In this document: positions 1 to 6,687 of the stretch, one piece after another
Layout: each line of letters opens with the position of its first letter
Numbering within the stretch: the first letter of the stretch is position 1
NCBI GenBank assembly: GCA_902790325.1
Contig: CADARP010000001.1
Coordinates: forward strand, 358,337 to 422,336
Length of the DNA stretch: 64,000 bases
Reading direction: 5' to 3'
Origin: Oscillospiraceae bacterium
GTDB taxonomy: Bacteria > Bacillota > Clostridia > Oscillospirales > Acutalibacteraceae
Made by a program: the position numbers and the translations under genes
Notes under the pieces: model-generated
What the model was told of the DNA's origin: nothing
What the model saw: only the letters and a program-made list of their open reading frames with translations
The model's database searches: none

Positions 1-22
1 ACAAATAGAGTAAAAAAGTTTA

Positions 23-62
23 CTGCCGCAAATCAGTCGATCTGATCTGCGGCAGTTTTTTT
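23..62. terminator. bidirectional intrinsic terminator
   Basis: An 8-bp outer stem (CTGCCGCA at 23-30 with TGCGGCAG at 48-55) continues into a 5-bp inner stem around a short loop. It is followed by a T run on the plus strand, and on the minus strand by TAAACTTTTTT. It ends the minus-strand sigma/membrane-protein operon and could also stop transcription entering from the left. Confidence 0.8.
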
Positions 63-69
63 GTTTTGT

Positions 70-516
70 TCATTCAGCCGAATCGGTCTGCGCTTCCCCG
101 AAGATCATCTGTACCGATTCCGCATCCTGCGCATCTATGCCGAAAGCCGTATACTCCTCGGCGGCGTAGGCGTCGATCGACTTTCCTTCCGGCAGGTCGA
201 ACGAATAATGAACGACCGGATTTCCGTCTTTATCCGTCGTGTCTTCGACCGTGTACGCGTAGTCTTCCAATCGCATTTCTTTGTTGTTGATCCGCACGAT
301 CAGTCCATGAATCAACTCGCCGTTGAATACCGCGCCGTCTGTTGCGGCGTTGACTGTAAACAACGCGCACGCCAGAATAAATGCGGCAGCCAACGCGATG
401 ATCCAACCCTTTTTTACATGTTTTTGTTTGTTTTCAGTCATAGATAGAATCCTTTCTATGCTCTGTTCGGACGGACGGACGCCGGACAGTGCATTCTGAT
501 AATGTTTCTTATTCAC
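70..516 (-). CDS. small membrane protein, probable partner (anti-sigma-like) of the adjacent sigma factor
   Basis: 148 aa with a GTG start at 516, placed by a strong AAGGAGGAAGG Shine-Dalgarno. About 37 cytoplasmic residues precede one transmembrane segment (about residues 38-58, WIIALAAAFILACALF...). An extracytoplasmic domain of about 90 residues with no recognised motif follows. The start overlaps the end of the upstream sigma factor gene by 8 nt, which implies translational coupling. ECF sigma factors are commonly co-transcribed with a membrane anti-sigma factor, and the topology fits. However, no RsgI or zinc anti-sigma signature is visible, so the role is inferred from position. Confidence 0.6.
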   Translation of the reverse strand: MNKKHYQNALSGVRPSEQSIERILSMTENKQKHVKKGWIIALAAAFILACALFTVNAATDGAVFNGELIHGLIVRINNKEMRLEDYAYTVEDTTDKDGNPVVHYSFDLPEGKSIDAYAAEEYTAFGIDAQDAESVQMIFGEAQTDSAE

Positions 517-991
517 GGTTTCCTTCCTCCTTCAGGCAGTTTTTTAAGTGATTTCTGGCACGGTGCAGCGCAGTCTTGACCGCGGATTCACTCGCGCGCA
601 AGGTTTCGGCGATCTCCCTGACCGGAAGATCCTCATAATAAAACAAATGCACGACCGTGCGCTCACGCAGAGGCAGTGACATAACGGCGCAAAACAGATC
701 GTAATCCTCCGTGCTGTCAAACGTGTACAGCGATTGCGCGTCGTCAAGATCCGTACATCGTTTGCGAAACGGCGAACGGAGCATGTTTTTGCAGACATTG
801 ACACACACGCGCGTCAGATATTTATCCGTATGTTCTTCATCTTCAAACGGTTGCTTCCGGCTCCACAGTTTCAGAAACACATCCTGCAGCGCATCCTCCG
901 CGTCCGTCCGATTCCGCAGAAACGACAGCGCGATCAGAAACAGACGCCTGTTGTTCCGTTCCACGGCTTGAACGTATTCTGTTTGCGTCAT
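509..991 (-). CDS. ECF-type RNA polymerase sigma-70 family factor
   Basis: 160 aa. Region 2 is visible near the N-terminus (TDAEDALQDVFLKLW), and region 4 carries a C-terminal helix-turn-helix (VREIAETLRASESAVKTAL). No region 1 or 3 is present, so this is the compact ECF/SigW type. An in-frame ATG exists 36 nt upstream at 1027 but lacks a Shine-Dalgarno. The ATG at 991 follows GGGCGGTGG and is preferred. It is the first gene of a two-gene unit with the membrane protein at 70-516, which is probably its regulator. The target promoters and inducing signal cannot be told from the window. Confidence 0.88.
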   Translation of the reverse strand: MTQTEYVQAVERNNRRLFLIALSFLRNRTDAEDALQDVFLKLWSRKQPFEDEEHTDKYLTRVCVNVCKNMLRSPFRKRCTDLDDAQSLYTFDSTEDYDLFCAVMSLPLRERTVVHLFYYEDLPVREIAETLRASESAVKTALHRARNHLKNCLKEEGNRE

Positions 992-1054
992 TTGACCACC
1001 GCCCTTTTGAAAGCTGCTTTCACTCATATAACACGACAGAGCCGAAAAAGGTTA

Positions 1055-1091
1055 CAAAAAAACTCCTATGATATCAATAATACCATAGGAG
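1055..1091 (-). terminator. intrinsic terminator after ylmH
   Basis: A perfect 8-bp stem pairs CTCCTATG (1063-1070) with CATAGGAG (1084-1091). On the minus strand it is followed by a run of T (the A run at 1055-1062). It separates the YlmH gene from the downstream sigma factor gene. Confidence 0.85.
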
Positions 1092-1100
1092 CATGTTGTC

Positions 1101-1853
1101 TTACCCATAGATTTCCAGCTCAATGAAAATGCGTTCCTTCTTGGATCGGCCTCCGACAGATTTCAACACAGCCTTCCCTTTTCCGCGGATGGTCAGTTTA
1201 TCGCCTTCGCTGATTTTGGCGTCCCGTTTAAGGATCTGCATACCGTTGACAAATACGCGGCCTGCATCAATGTATTCCCCGGCGTTCCCGCGTGACAGTC
1301 GGAACGCGGACGACAGCACACAGTCGAGCCGCAGTGAAGGCACGGTGTCCCGCACGATCGTCGTCTTAACTTGCGGCACGATCACTTCGCACAGCGCGAT
1401 CTCCTTAGCCTCAAAGCGCGCATGCCCGGCTCCGGCAAAGTGAGTCGTCAAATACCCGACCATATCACGCAAAACGAGGATATCCGCGCCGTCCTCCCGC
1501 ACAAGAATATCGCCGACCGTTTCACGCTCAATCCCCATGCCCATGAGCGCGCCGAGATAATCCCGATGCGTCAGGGGTTTGGGCAGCGCGGCAGCCGTCT
1601 GCACGCGCACGCAAGTGATCCCGTCAAAGGTTTCCGCATCAAGGTAATCCGGCAGAAACGCACAAATCCGCCGTTCTGCGTCCGCATAACCGCCGAGAAA
1701 CTGCGGGCTTGCGCCGATCGAACGGCAATAATCCGACGCGATCGTCTGCTGCCGCATGTCTAAAAAACCTGTGTGTGTCGGTATATTCCGATCCTCGCAG
1801 CGTCGGAACTGGTCTTCGATATGCGATAGCAGAAATTGATCTTCTTTTTCCAT
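1101..1853 (-). CDS. ylmH: YlmH-family S4-domain RNA-binding protein
   Basis: 250 aa, the usual length for YlmH. The C-terminal third is an S4 RNA-binding domain (SLRLDCVLSSAFRLSR, then AGRVFVNGMQILKRDAKISEGD). The N-terminal part matches YlmH, including GGYADAERRICAFLPDY and LGALMGMGIERETVGDI. In Firmicutes, YlmH binds the ribosome or 50S-peptidyl-tRNA and is implicated in rescue of stalled 50S subunits. It usually sits in the ylm/divIVA division cluster. Here it stands alone between a DUF4097 gene and the sigma factor, with its own terminator. Confidence 0.87.
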   Translation of the reverse strand: MEKEDQFLLSHIEDQFRRCEDRNIPTHTGFLDMRQQTIASDYCRSIGASPQFLGGYADAERRICAFLPDYLDAETFDGITCVRVQTAAALPKPLTHRDYLGALMGMGIERETVGDILVREDGADILVLRDMVGYLTTHFAGAGHARFEAKEIALCEVIVPQVKTTIVRDTVPSLRLDCVLSSAFRLSRGNAGEYIDAGRVFVNGMQILKRDAKISEGDKLTIRGKGKAVLKSVGGRSKKERIFIELEIYG

Positions 1854-1861
1854 AGATTTTC

Positions 1862-2842
1862 TTACCCTTCGTCGGCTTCCTGCAGCACGAATGTAATGTC
1901 GCCGCTGCCGGTACGTACCGTGCAGCGGTTTGTGCCCGCGGACGCAGGCACTACGATGTCGCCGCTGTCGGAACGCACGTCAAACAGCATAGGCGCGGTC
2001 AGCGTTCCTGTCACGTCGCCGGACTTTGCCGTGATATTCATGTCCGCGGCAGAAGAATACATAAACAGAATATCGCCGCTCGAACTGGTCGCTTTGATCT
2101 GCTCCGACGCCTCAACCTGAGAAATCATAATGTCTCCCGATGCGGTATTTGTCTGCAGATTCTGCACCGAACAATTGGATATCGACACACATCCGGAAGA
2201 TGCGAAAGCGGAGACAGAATCACTGCGGCAGGTATCGAGGCAGATCTCTCCGGATTGAGACGTGACAGAGATATCCTCGCATCCCATACGTTTGACCGCA
2301 ACATCTCCGCTGGACGTTATTACGGACAATCCGACCGAAACAGGCGCGACAAACTCCACGTCTCCGGAGCCGGTATTTGTATTTGCCACGACAAAAGACA
2401 GCGCATCACTGACGTAAACGTCGCCGCTGCCGGTTATAATCTGCAGTCTATTATAGGCATTGCCGGGCAAAAATACCGTCACAGTCATGTCGTCCTGTCT
2501 CCAGAGTCGTTTGTACCAAGGCAGGTGCGGATCGTCATCACACGTCACCGCAAGAAACCCGTCTTCCGATTCGACGGTGCAGCTATCGCGCGACGACACC
2601 TTTGCACGAACGGTACAGGAACTGTTTGCGGATTGAACCACACGGACGTCCGCCTGCTTTGTATCGATCCGGATATCCCGAACCGTTCCCGCAACCGCAT
2701 AGTCATATGTTTCGTTCTCCGAATAAACTGTCAGCTTGTTCCAGTCAAATTCCGCGCGAGAGAGCGCATAAAAGACAAGCGAACCACCCCCGATCAACAG
2801 GATCAGGGAAGCAATCAAAAACACTTTTGTACTCTTTTTCAT
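1862..2842 (-). CDS. DUF4097-family membrane-anchored beta-repeat protein
   Basis: 326 aa. An N-terminal signal-anchor (about residues 6-28, VFLIASLILLIGGGSLVFYA) is followed by a domain of repeating beta strands. The recurring pattern is GSGDV/SSGDI/SDSGDI (TGSGDVYV, TSSGDVAV, SSSGDILF, SDSGDIVV, TGSGDITF), which is typical of the DUF4097 putative adhesin fold. Its ATG overlaps the stop of the DUF1700 gene by 4 nt. It is the last gene of a PadR-DUF1700-DUF4097 operon. In other Firmicutes DUF4097 proteins such as LiaX take part in envelope-stress responses; that role here is inference. Confidence 0.82.
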   Translation of the reverse strand: MKKSTKVFLIASLILLIGGGSLVFYALSRAEFDWNKLTVYSENETYDYAVAGTVRDIRIDTKQADVRVVQSANSSCTVRAKVSSRDSCTVESEDGFLAVTCDDDPHLPWYKRLWRQDDMTVTVFLPGNAYNRLQIITGSGDVYVSDALSFVVANTNTGSGDVEFVAPVSVGLSVITSSGDVAVKRMGCEDISVTSQSGEICLDTCRSDSVSAFASSGCVSISNCSVQNLQTNTASGDIMISQVEASEQIKATSSSGDILFMYSSAADMNITAKSGDVTGTLTAPMLFDVRSDSGDIVVPASAGTNRCTVRTGSGDITFVLQEADEG

Positions 2843-3438
2843 GACACGCTCCCCTTTCCGACGATGCGTTTTTTACATTTACGGACACATGCCGCCGTCC
2901 CGCGGCAAACCGCCCTGGTAAGTCCGATCGACGCCAACAGCAGCAGGATCGACAGCGCTGCACAGATCAGACTGCAGCCAAGCAAAAACGTGCCGTGCAG
3001 CAGATCCTGTTCGTGCATTGTAAATGCAGCGAGACCGAGCGAACCGAGAAACGCAGCGGCAAGCGCCAGTACGACGGCATACAGCGAGATCAGAACCGAC
3101 CAGATCACGATATACAAGCTCAAAAGGATCAAAACAGCCGACAGCAGAAGCGGCAGCCAGACGGGACTGCCGAGAACGAGCAGCACGATCTCCCACGCCC
3201 GCATATGTCTGCGCTTTGCGCGTGCGCGCACAAGCGTCGTCAGCGGCATATCCATGCGAATGCGCTGCGCAACCTCCAACGGCGAACCGAGTTGTGCGAC
3301 AGCTTCCTGTTCCGTCATGCCGTCCTCCATGCTGTCGTCCAGGATCTCTTCATAGTATTCCAGCGACTCCAGGACGTCATCCTGCGGCAGATCTTGCAGC
3401 GCCTGCCACAGCGCATCCAGAAACGCCTGTTTATCCAT
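2839..3438 (-). CDS. DUF1700 (HAAS-type) membrane protein
   Basis: 199 aa. The N-terminal 80 residues form the soluble helical HAAS/DUF1700 module (LQDLPQDDVLESLEYYEEILDDSMEDG, then EQEAVAQLGSPLEVAQRI). Several hydrophobic segments follow at about residues 84-140 and 150-172, then a basic Cys-containing tail. HAAS modules accompany PadR regulators and are thought to couple them to a membrane sensor. The gene overlaps the PadR gene by 8 nt and the DUF4097 gene by 4 nt, a tightly coupled operon. Confidence 0.85.
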   Translation of the reverse strand: MDKQAFLDALWQALQDLPQDDVLESLEYYEEILDDSMEDGMTEQEAVAQLGSPLEVAQRIRMDMPLTTLVRARAKRRHMRAWEIVLLVLGSPVWLPLLLSAVLILLSLYIVIWSVLISLYAVVLALAAAFLGSLGLAAFTMHEQDLLHGTFLLGCSLICAALSILLLLASIGLTRAVCRGTAACVRKCKKRIVGKGSVS

Positions 3439-3751
3439 GTTCCCCTTCCCCCTTTGTGATGTATCTATGGATCGAGACGATCTCCTGCCAGTCTGATCGG
3501 AACTCCTCGAGCCGTCGTATCCCGGCAGGCGTGATGTGATAATACTTGCGCAGACGACCGTTGTGCTCCGCGCTGCGCACCGTCAGGCAGTTCGCCGCCT
3601 CCAGGCGGCGCAGGATCGGATACAACGTCGATTCCGACATCTCCACATACGGCTTCATATCCTTGATGATCTGATAGCCGTAGGAATCCTCGTGCCGGAT
3701 TGCGGCGAGCACACATACATCCAGCAGTCCGCGCTTGAGTTGAATATCCAT
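3431..3751 (-). CDS. PadR-family transcriptional regulator
   Basis: 106 aa winged-helix repressor. Visible PadR signatures are LKRGLLDVCVLAAI, DSYGYQIIKDM, SESTLYPILRRLEAANCL and GRLRKYYHITPAG. The ATG at 3751 is chosen because AAAGGAGG lies 6 nt upstream; the frame is open for 17 more codons but without a ribosome site. It is the first gene of the PadR-DUF1700-DUF4097 operon. A perfect inverted repeat overlapping its own promoter suggests autorepression. Confidence 0.9.
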   Translation of the reverse strand: MDIQLKRGLLDVCVLAAIRHEDSYGYQIIKDMKPYVEMSESTLYPILRRLEAANCLTVRSAEHNGRLRKYYHITPAGIRRLEEFRSDWQEIVSIHRYITKGEGEHG

Positions 3752-3770
3752 CCAATGCCTCCTTTCGTAT

Positions 3771-3802
3771 AATACTATATCACGCATAGTATTGCATGTC
3801 AA
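3771..3802 (-). promoter_or_regulatory. PadR operon promoter with palindromic operator
   Basis: On the minus strand TTGACA (3797-3802) is separated by 17 nt from TATAGT (3774-3779). A perfect inverted repeat, AATACTAT-N7-ATAGTATT (3771-3793), covers the -10 element and most of the spacer. That is the right position for autorepression by the PadR protein encoded immediately downstream. The assignment to PadR is inference. Confidence 0.8.
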
Positions 3803-3927
3803 GCATAATAATAGAGTAAAACGATTATATTGATCTTAAAAAACCTACAAGCTTGACTATGAAGGAACACTTTGATAAGATAATGTTAGTGCGAAGCGGA
3901 GAAAGCAAAACAAGTCAGGGGGATACT

Positions 3928-4077
3928 ATGGCATTATTTGAGCCTTTAATCAAAGACTTTTCAATACAACAAAAAACATTTTGTTCTAAACTGTTAAGCA
4001 TAAGCACAAATGAGTTTGATAATCTGAAAGAAGATAAACTCGATGAACTCTACAGAAAGAGGGATGAAGCTATATGA
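3928..4077 (+). CDS. hypothetical small protein
   Basis: 49 aa from the ATG at 3928, which follows AGGGGG with 5-nt spacing. The frame stays open upstream to an ATG at 3859 that lacks a ribosome site. The product is mostly charged and helical (LYRKRDEAI at the end), with no recognised domain. Base composition is AT-richer than the flanking operons. It precedes a CPCC-type protein gene and may be a remnant of the same acquired segment. Confidence 0.4.
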   Translation: MALFEPLIKDFSIQQKTFCSKLLSISTNEFDNLKEDKLDELYRKRDEAI

Positions 4078-4130
4078 TACTCAATGGTATAGATGTAAAG
4101 CCGAAGGAGGAAGCTGTTGATGAAGAATAA
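4074..4130 (+). other. 18-codon mini-ORF bridging two small genes
   Basis: An ATG at 4074 overlaps the stop codon of the preceding small gene and runs 18 codons to a TAA at 4128-4130. It contains the Shine-Dalgarno and overlaps the start of the next gene. It reads like the N-terminus of a truncated protein (MILNGIDVKPKEE). It could be a short coupling ORF or a degraded gene start. Confidence 0.25.
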
Positions 4131-4335
4131 GTTTAACGAACCTCATAGCTGTCCCGTTTGCGGAAAGTACAAATTCAGCCAGTATGGATCATTTGAGATT
4201 TGCCCTGTTTGTGGATGGGAGGATGATTCTGTTCAGGAAAACGATCCCGATTTTGACATCGGTCCAAATGTAATCAGCTTGAACGAGTATAGATCAAAAT
4301 ACGAACAGGGCTGGCGTCCTGAATACGTTAGCTGA
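4120..4335 (+). CDS. CPCC-type cysteine-rich protein
   Basis: 71 aa. Two CPVC motifs (HSCPVCGKYKF and FEICPVCGWEDD) are followed by a Gln/Asp segment (VQENDPDFDIGPN). This matches the small Cys-rich CPCC family, which probably binds one zinc. The ATG at 4120 follows GGAGG with 9-nt spacing. The function of the family is unknown. The gene is AT-rich compared with its neighbours and ends in a strong terminator, which suggests a small acquired cassette. Confidence 0.78.
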   Translation: MKNKFNEPHSCPVCGKYKFSQYGSFEICPVCGWEDDSVQENDPDFDIGPNVISLNEYRSKYEQGWRPEYVS

Positions 4336-4351
4336 ATACAATGAAACAGAT

Positions 4352-4387
4352 AGCCGATTGGTACTGACGTGCCGGTCGGCTTTCTTT
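4352..4387 (+). terminator. terminator after the CPCC gene
   Basis: An uninterrupted 13-bp stem (with G-U pairs) joins AGCCGATTGGTAC (4352-4364) and GTGCCGGTCGGCT (4369-4381) around a TGAC loop. TTCTTTAT follows. Confidence 0.85.
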
Positions 4388-4456
4388 ATGCCCTATTCGA
4401 CCTTGCAATCCTGTTGAAAGGCAGTAACCGGTAATTGAAAGGTTCGCTGTTTTCCC

Positions 4457-4487
4457 GGCAGAGCATCTTCGGACGCTCTGCCTTTTT
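4457..4487 (+). terminator. second plus-strand intrinsic terminator
   Basis: A perfect 8-bp stem pairs GGCAGAGC (4457-4464) with GCTCTGCC (4475-4482), followed by TTTTT. No gene of its own is visible just upstream, so it is either a leftover or a backup terminator of the small-gene cassette. Confidence 0.75.
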
Positions 4488-4490
4488 CAT

Positions 4491-4516
4491 GCCGACATGG
4501 CTCAACGGTAGAGCTT
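4491..4516 (+). pseudogene. truncated tRNA, 5' half only
   Basis: The sequence GCCGACATGGCTCAACGGTA continues with GAGCTT. This reads as a tRNA acceptor 5' strand (7 nt), the U8-G9 linker and a complete D arm (GCTC, loop with GG, GAGC). The anticodon arm, T arm and matching 3' acceptor strand (TGTCGGC) are not found downstream. It lies between the AT-rich small-gene cassette and tRNA-Pro, and may be a scar left by an element that integrated into a tRNA gene. Confidence 0.5.
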
Positions 4517-4537
4517 TGCTGCACTTTGAACAGAGGC

Positions 4538-4586
4538 AAAAAGAAAACCGCCGAAACCGTTATGTATCAACGATTTCAGCGGTTTT
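4538..4586 (-). terminator. terminator of tRNA-Pro
   Basis: On the minus strand the stem AAAACCGC-TGAAA... pairs with ...TTTCGGCGGTTTT (4544-4551 with 4579-4586, plus inner pairs GAAA/TTTC and CGTT/AACG). It is followed by CTTTTTG. It sits just downstream of the tRNA. Confidence 0.7.
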
Positions 4587-4591
4587 GCCTC

Positions 4592-4668
4592 TGGTCGGAG
4601 TGACGGGACTTGAACCCATGGCCTCTTGGTCCCGAACCAAGCGCGATACCAAACTTCGCCACACCCCG
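4592..4668 (-). tRNA. tRNA-Pro(CGG)
   Basis: Full cloverleaf on the minus strand. The acceptor 5' strand CGGGGTG (ending at 4668) pairs with CACTCCG. The anticodon stem CTTGG/CCAAG encloses TTCGGGA, giving anticodon CGG. The T arm is GGGTTCAAGTCCC. The discriminator A is followed by an encoded CCA (4592-4594). Confidence 0.95.
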
Positions 4669-4750
4669 ATGTCCGACGGCTTTGATATTATATAATAAAG
4701 CCGCCGAAAAATCAAGTCTTTTTTAAAAATAATTTAGAGAATTGCAAAAA

Positions 4751-6175
4751 TCATTCCACGTCGTTGTCCCAAGTCTCGCTGATCTCAGGATACGCCGACA
4801 GGACGTCCTTGAAAATCTTGCGGATCGAGAGCAGCTCCTCCCGGCTCGTTGCCTCAAAAATCAGAACAAGCTCCGGCAGATTGGATGATGCGCGCACAAG
4901 ACCCCATCCGTTTTCGAACTGCACGCGCGCACCGTTGACGTCGATCACCTTGCCGGGATAACGCGCCTTGAACGTATCGACGATCTTGTCGACTATACCG
5001 TACTTCACGTCGTCCGCGCAGTGTGCCTTGATCTCGGGAGACGTGACGTACTGTGGAAATTTGGCAATCGCTTCGGAAATCGTATCCTCGTCCCAGGACA
5101 GTGCCTCGACAAGCTTTGCCGCAACGAATACCGCATCGTCAAACCCGTAGTAGCTGTCGCCGCCGATGAAGATATGTCCGCTGCGCTCGCCGGCGATGTC
5201 GGCGTTCAGCTCGTGCATCTTCGCCTTGATGTAGGAGTGTCCGGTTTTCCACATCACAGGATTGCCGCCGTTATCGCGAACGACCTGTGTGAGCGCTTCG
5301 GAGCATTTCACATCGTACACGACCGTGATGCCGGGCTTTTTCGCAAGCAGATTCTTCGCAATATACGCAAGAATAATGTCGCTCCAAATATTGTTGCCGG
5401 CGTTGTCGATCACGCCGATGCGGTCGCCGTCACCGTCAAAGGAAAGACCGAGATCTGCATGGATATACGGATGCGTCACCATCTCGCGCAGCTTCGCTCT
5501 GCCCTTGAGATCGGACGGATTCGGGAAATAGTTGGGATACGTGATGTCGGGATCGCAGTGCAGTTGGAATGTCATGCAGCCCAGACGCTGGAATACTTCG
5601 TAGATATAGACGCCTGCGCCTCCGTTGCCCGCGTCGAGCACCAAACGCGGTTTCTTCGGACCCATGTGGATGCGCGATACGACGGATTCGATATATGCGT
5701 CGCGCACATCGACTGTCGTCAGATCTCCCTCAGGGATGTCCGCATACGGCGCGTCGTCGGAGTCGACCAGATCGTACACCTCGCGGATGTCGGCAGGTTC
5801 CAGCGTCTTGGAGTAGCCGTTCGCCAGCTTGAAGCCGGACCAATCGCTCGGATTGTGGCTTGCCGTCACCATGACAGCGCCTTCACACTGCAGATGATAC
5901 TGCGCAAAGTACGTCACGGGGCTGAGCGTAAGACCGATGAACCAGACGTTTATGCCCAACTCACGCAGCGCGCGGATGGCAGCATCCGCAAAGGACGGAG
6001 AACACTCACGGTTATCGTAGCCCACGACTGCGCGGTCGATGCCGCGGCGGTTGAGGTACTTCGCGTACGCCTTGACGATGCGGTAAACATTCTCGGGGCA
6101 AAGCTCCTTGTCATTGACCCTGCCGCGGATGTCGTATTCGCGGAACATACTGTTGAATTCCGGTGTAAATGCCAT
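4751..6175 (-). CDS. phosphomannomutase/phosphoglucomutase
   Basis: 474 aa alpha-D-phosphohexomutase interconverting hexose 6- and 1-phosphates for sugar-nucleotide synthesis. Seen in order: REYDIRG near the N-terminus; the phosphoserine loop TASHNPSDWSG; the metal loop SFDGDGDRIGV; the sugar-binding loop GERSGHIF; and a C-terminal phosphate-binding domain (LVRASSNLPELVLIFEA). The ATG at 6175 follows AGGAGGGG with 7-nt spacing; a TTG 6 nt upstream abuts the ribosome site and is unlikely. It lies 14 nt downstream of the cyclophilin gene on the same strand. Confidence 0.93.
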   Translation of the reverse strand: MAFTPEFNSMFREYDIRGRVNDKELCPENVYRIVKAYAKYLNRRGIDRAVVGYDNRECSPSFADAAIRALRELGINVWFIGLTLSPVTYFAQYHLQCEGAVMVTASHNPSDWSGFKLANGYSKTLEPADIREVYDLVDSDDAPYADIPEGDLTTVDVRDAYIESVVSRIHMGPKKPRLVLDAGNGGAGVYIYEVFQRLGCMTFQLHCDPDITYPNYFPNPSDLKGRAKLREMVTHPYIHADLGLSFDGDGDRIGVIDNAGNNIWSDIILAYIAKNLLAKKPGITVVYDVKCSEALTQVVRDNGGNPVMWKTGHSYIKAKMHELNADIAGERSGHIFIGGDSYYGFDDAVFVAAKLVEALSWDEDTISEAIAKFPQYVTSPEIKAHCADDVKYGIVDKIVDTFKARYPGKVIDVNGARVQFENGWGLVRASSNLPELVLIFEATSREELLSIRKIFKDVLSAYPEISETWDNDVE

Positions 6176-6189
6176 GATCAATCCCCTCC

Positions 6190-6663
6190 TCAGTCTACGA
6201 TGCGCACAGTCTTCATGCGCTGCGGTTCCAGCGGTTTATCCATGGCGTTGGTGCGCACGGCAGCGATCGCGTCAACGACGTCCATACCCTCGATCACGCG
6301 GCCGAACGCGGCATACTGACCGTCGAGGAATTCGCCGTCTTCGTGCATAATGAAGAACTGGGAAGACGCGGAATTGGGGTCCTGCGAGCGCGCCATCGAG
6401 ATCACGCCGCGCTTATGCGAAATAGGATTCGCTACGCCGTTCATCAGGAATTCACCCTTGATGTTGTCGTCGGAACCGCCGTAGCCAGTGCCCTGCGGGT
6501 CACCGCCCTGGATCATAAATCCGGGGATCACGCGGTGAAAGATCAGTCCGTCGTAAAAGCCACTTCCGACGAGCTTTTCAAAGTTCGCAACAGTCAGCGG
6601 CGCCGCTTTTGCGTCCAGCTCCAGGCGGATCACGCCGCCGTTTTCCATGGTGATTTCAATCAT
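6190..6663 (-). CDS. peptidyl-prolyl cis-trans isomerase, cyclophilin type
   Basis: 157 aa, a single cyclophilin domain with no signal peptide, so cytoplasmic. Active-site signatures are IFHRVIPGFMIQGGDPQGTGYGG, MARSQDPNSASSQFFI and AFGRVIEGMDVVD. It catalyses proline isomerisation during protein folding. The ATG follows GGAGG. It lies between a zinc-ribbon membrane protein gene and the phosphomannomutase gene in one minus-strand run. Confidence 0.94.
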   Translation of the reverse strand: MIEITMENGGVIRLELDAKAAPLTVANFEKLVGSGFYDGLIFHRVIPGFMIQGGDPQGTGYGGSDDNIKGEFLMNGVANPISHKRGVISMARSQDPNSASSQFFIMHEDGEFLDGQYAAFGRVIEGMDVVDAIAAVRTNAMDKPLEPQRMKTVRIVD

Positions 6664-6687
6664 TATATTTCCTCCTGTATAGGGTCA

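Noticed and set aside
5021..6319. 432-aa open frame antisense to phosphomannomutase
   Set aside because: High-GC coding shadow without ribosome site or domain; the minus-strand enzyme has all catalytic motifs.
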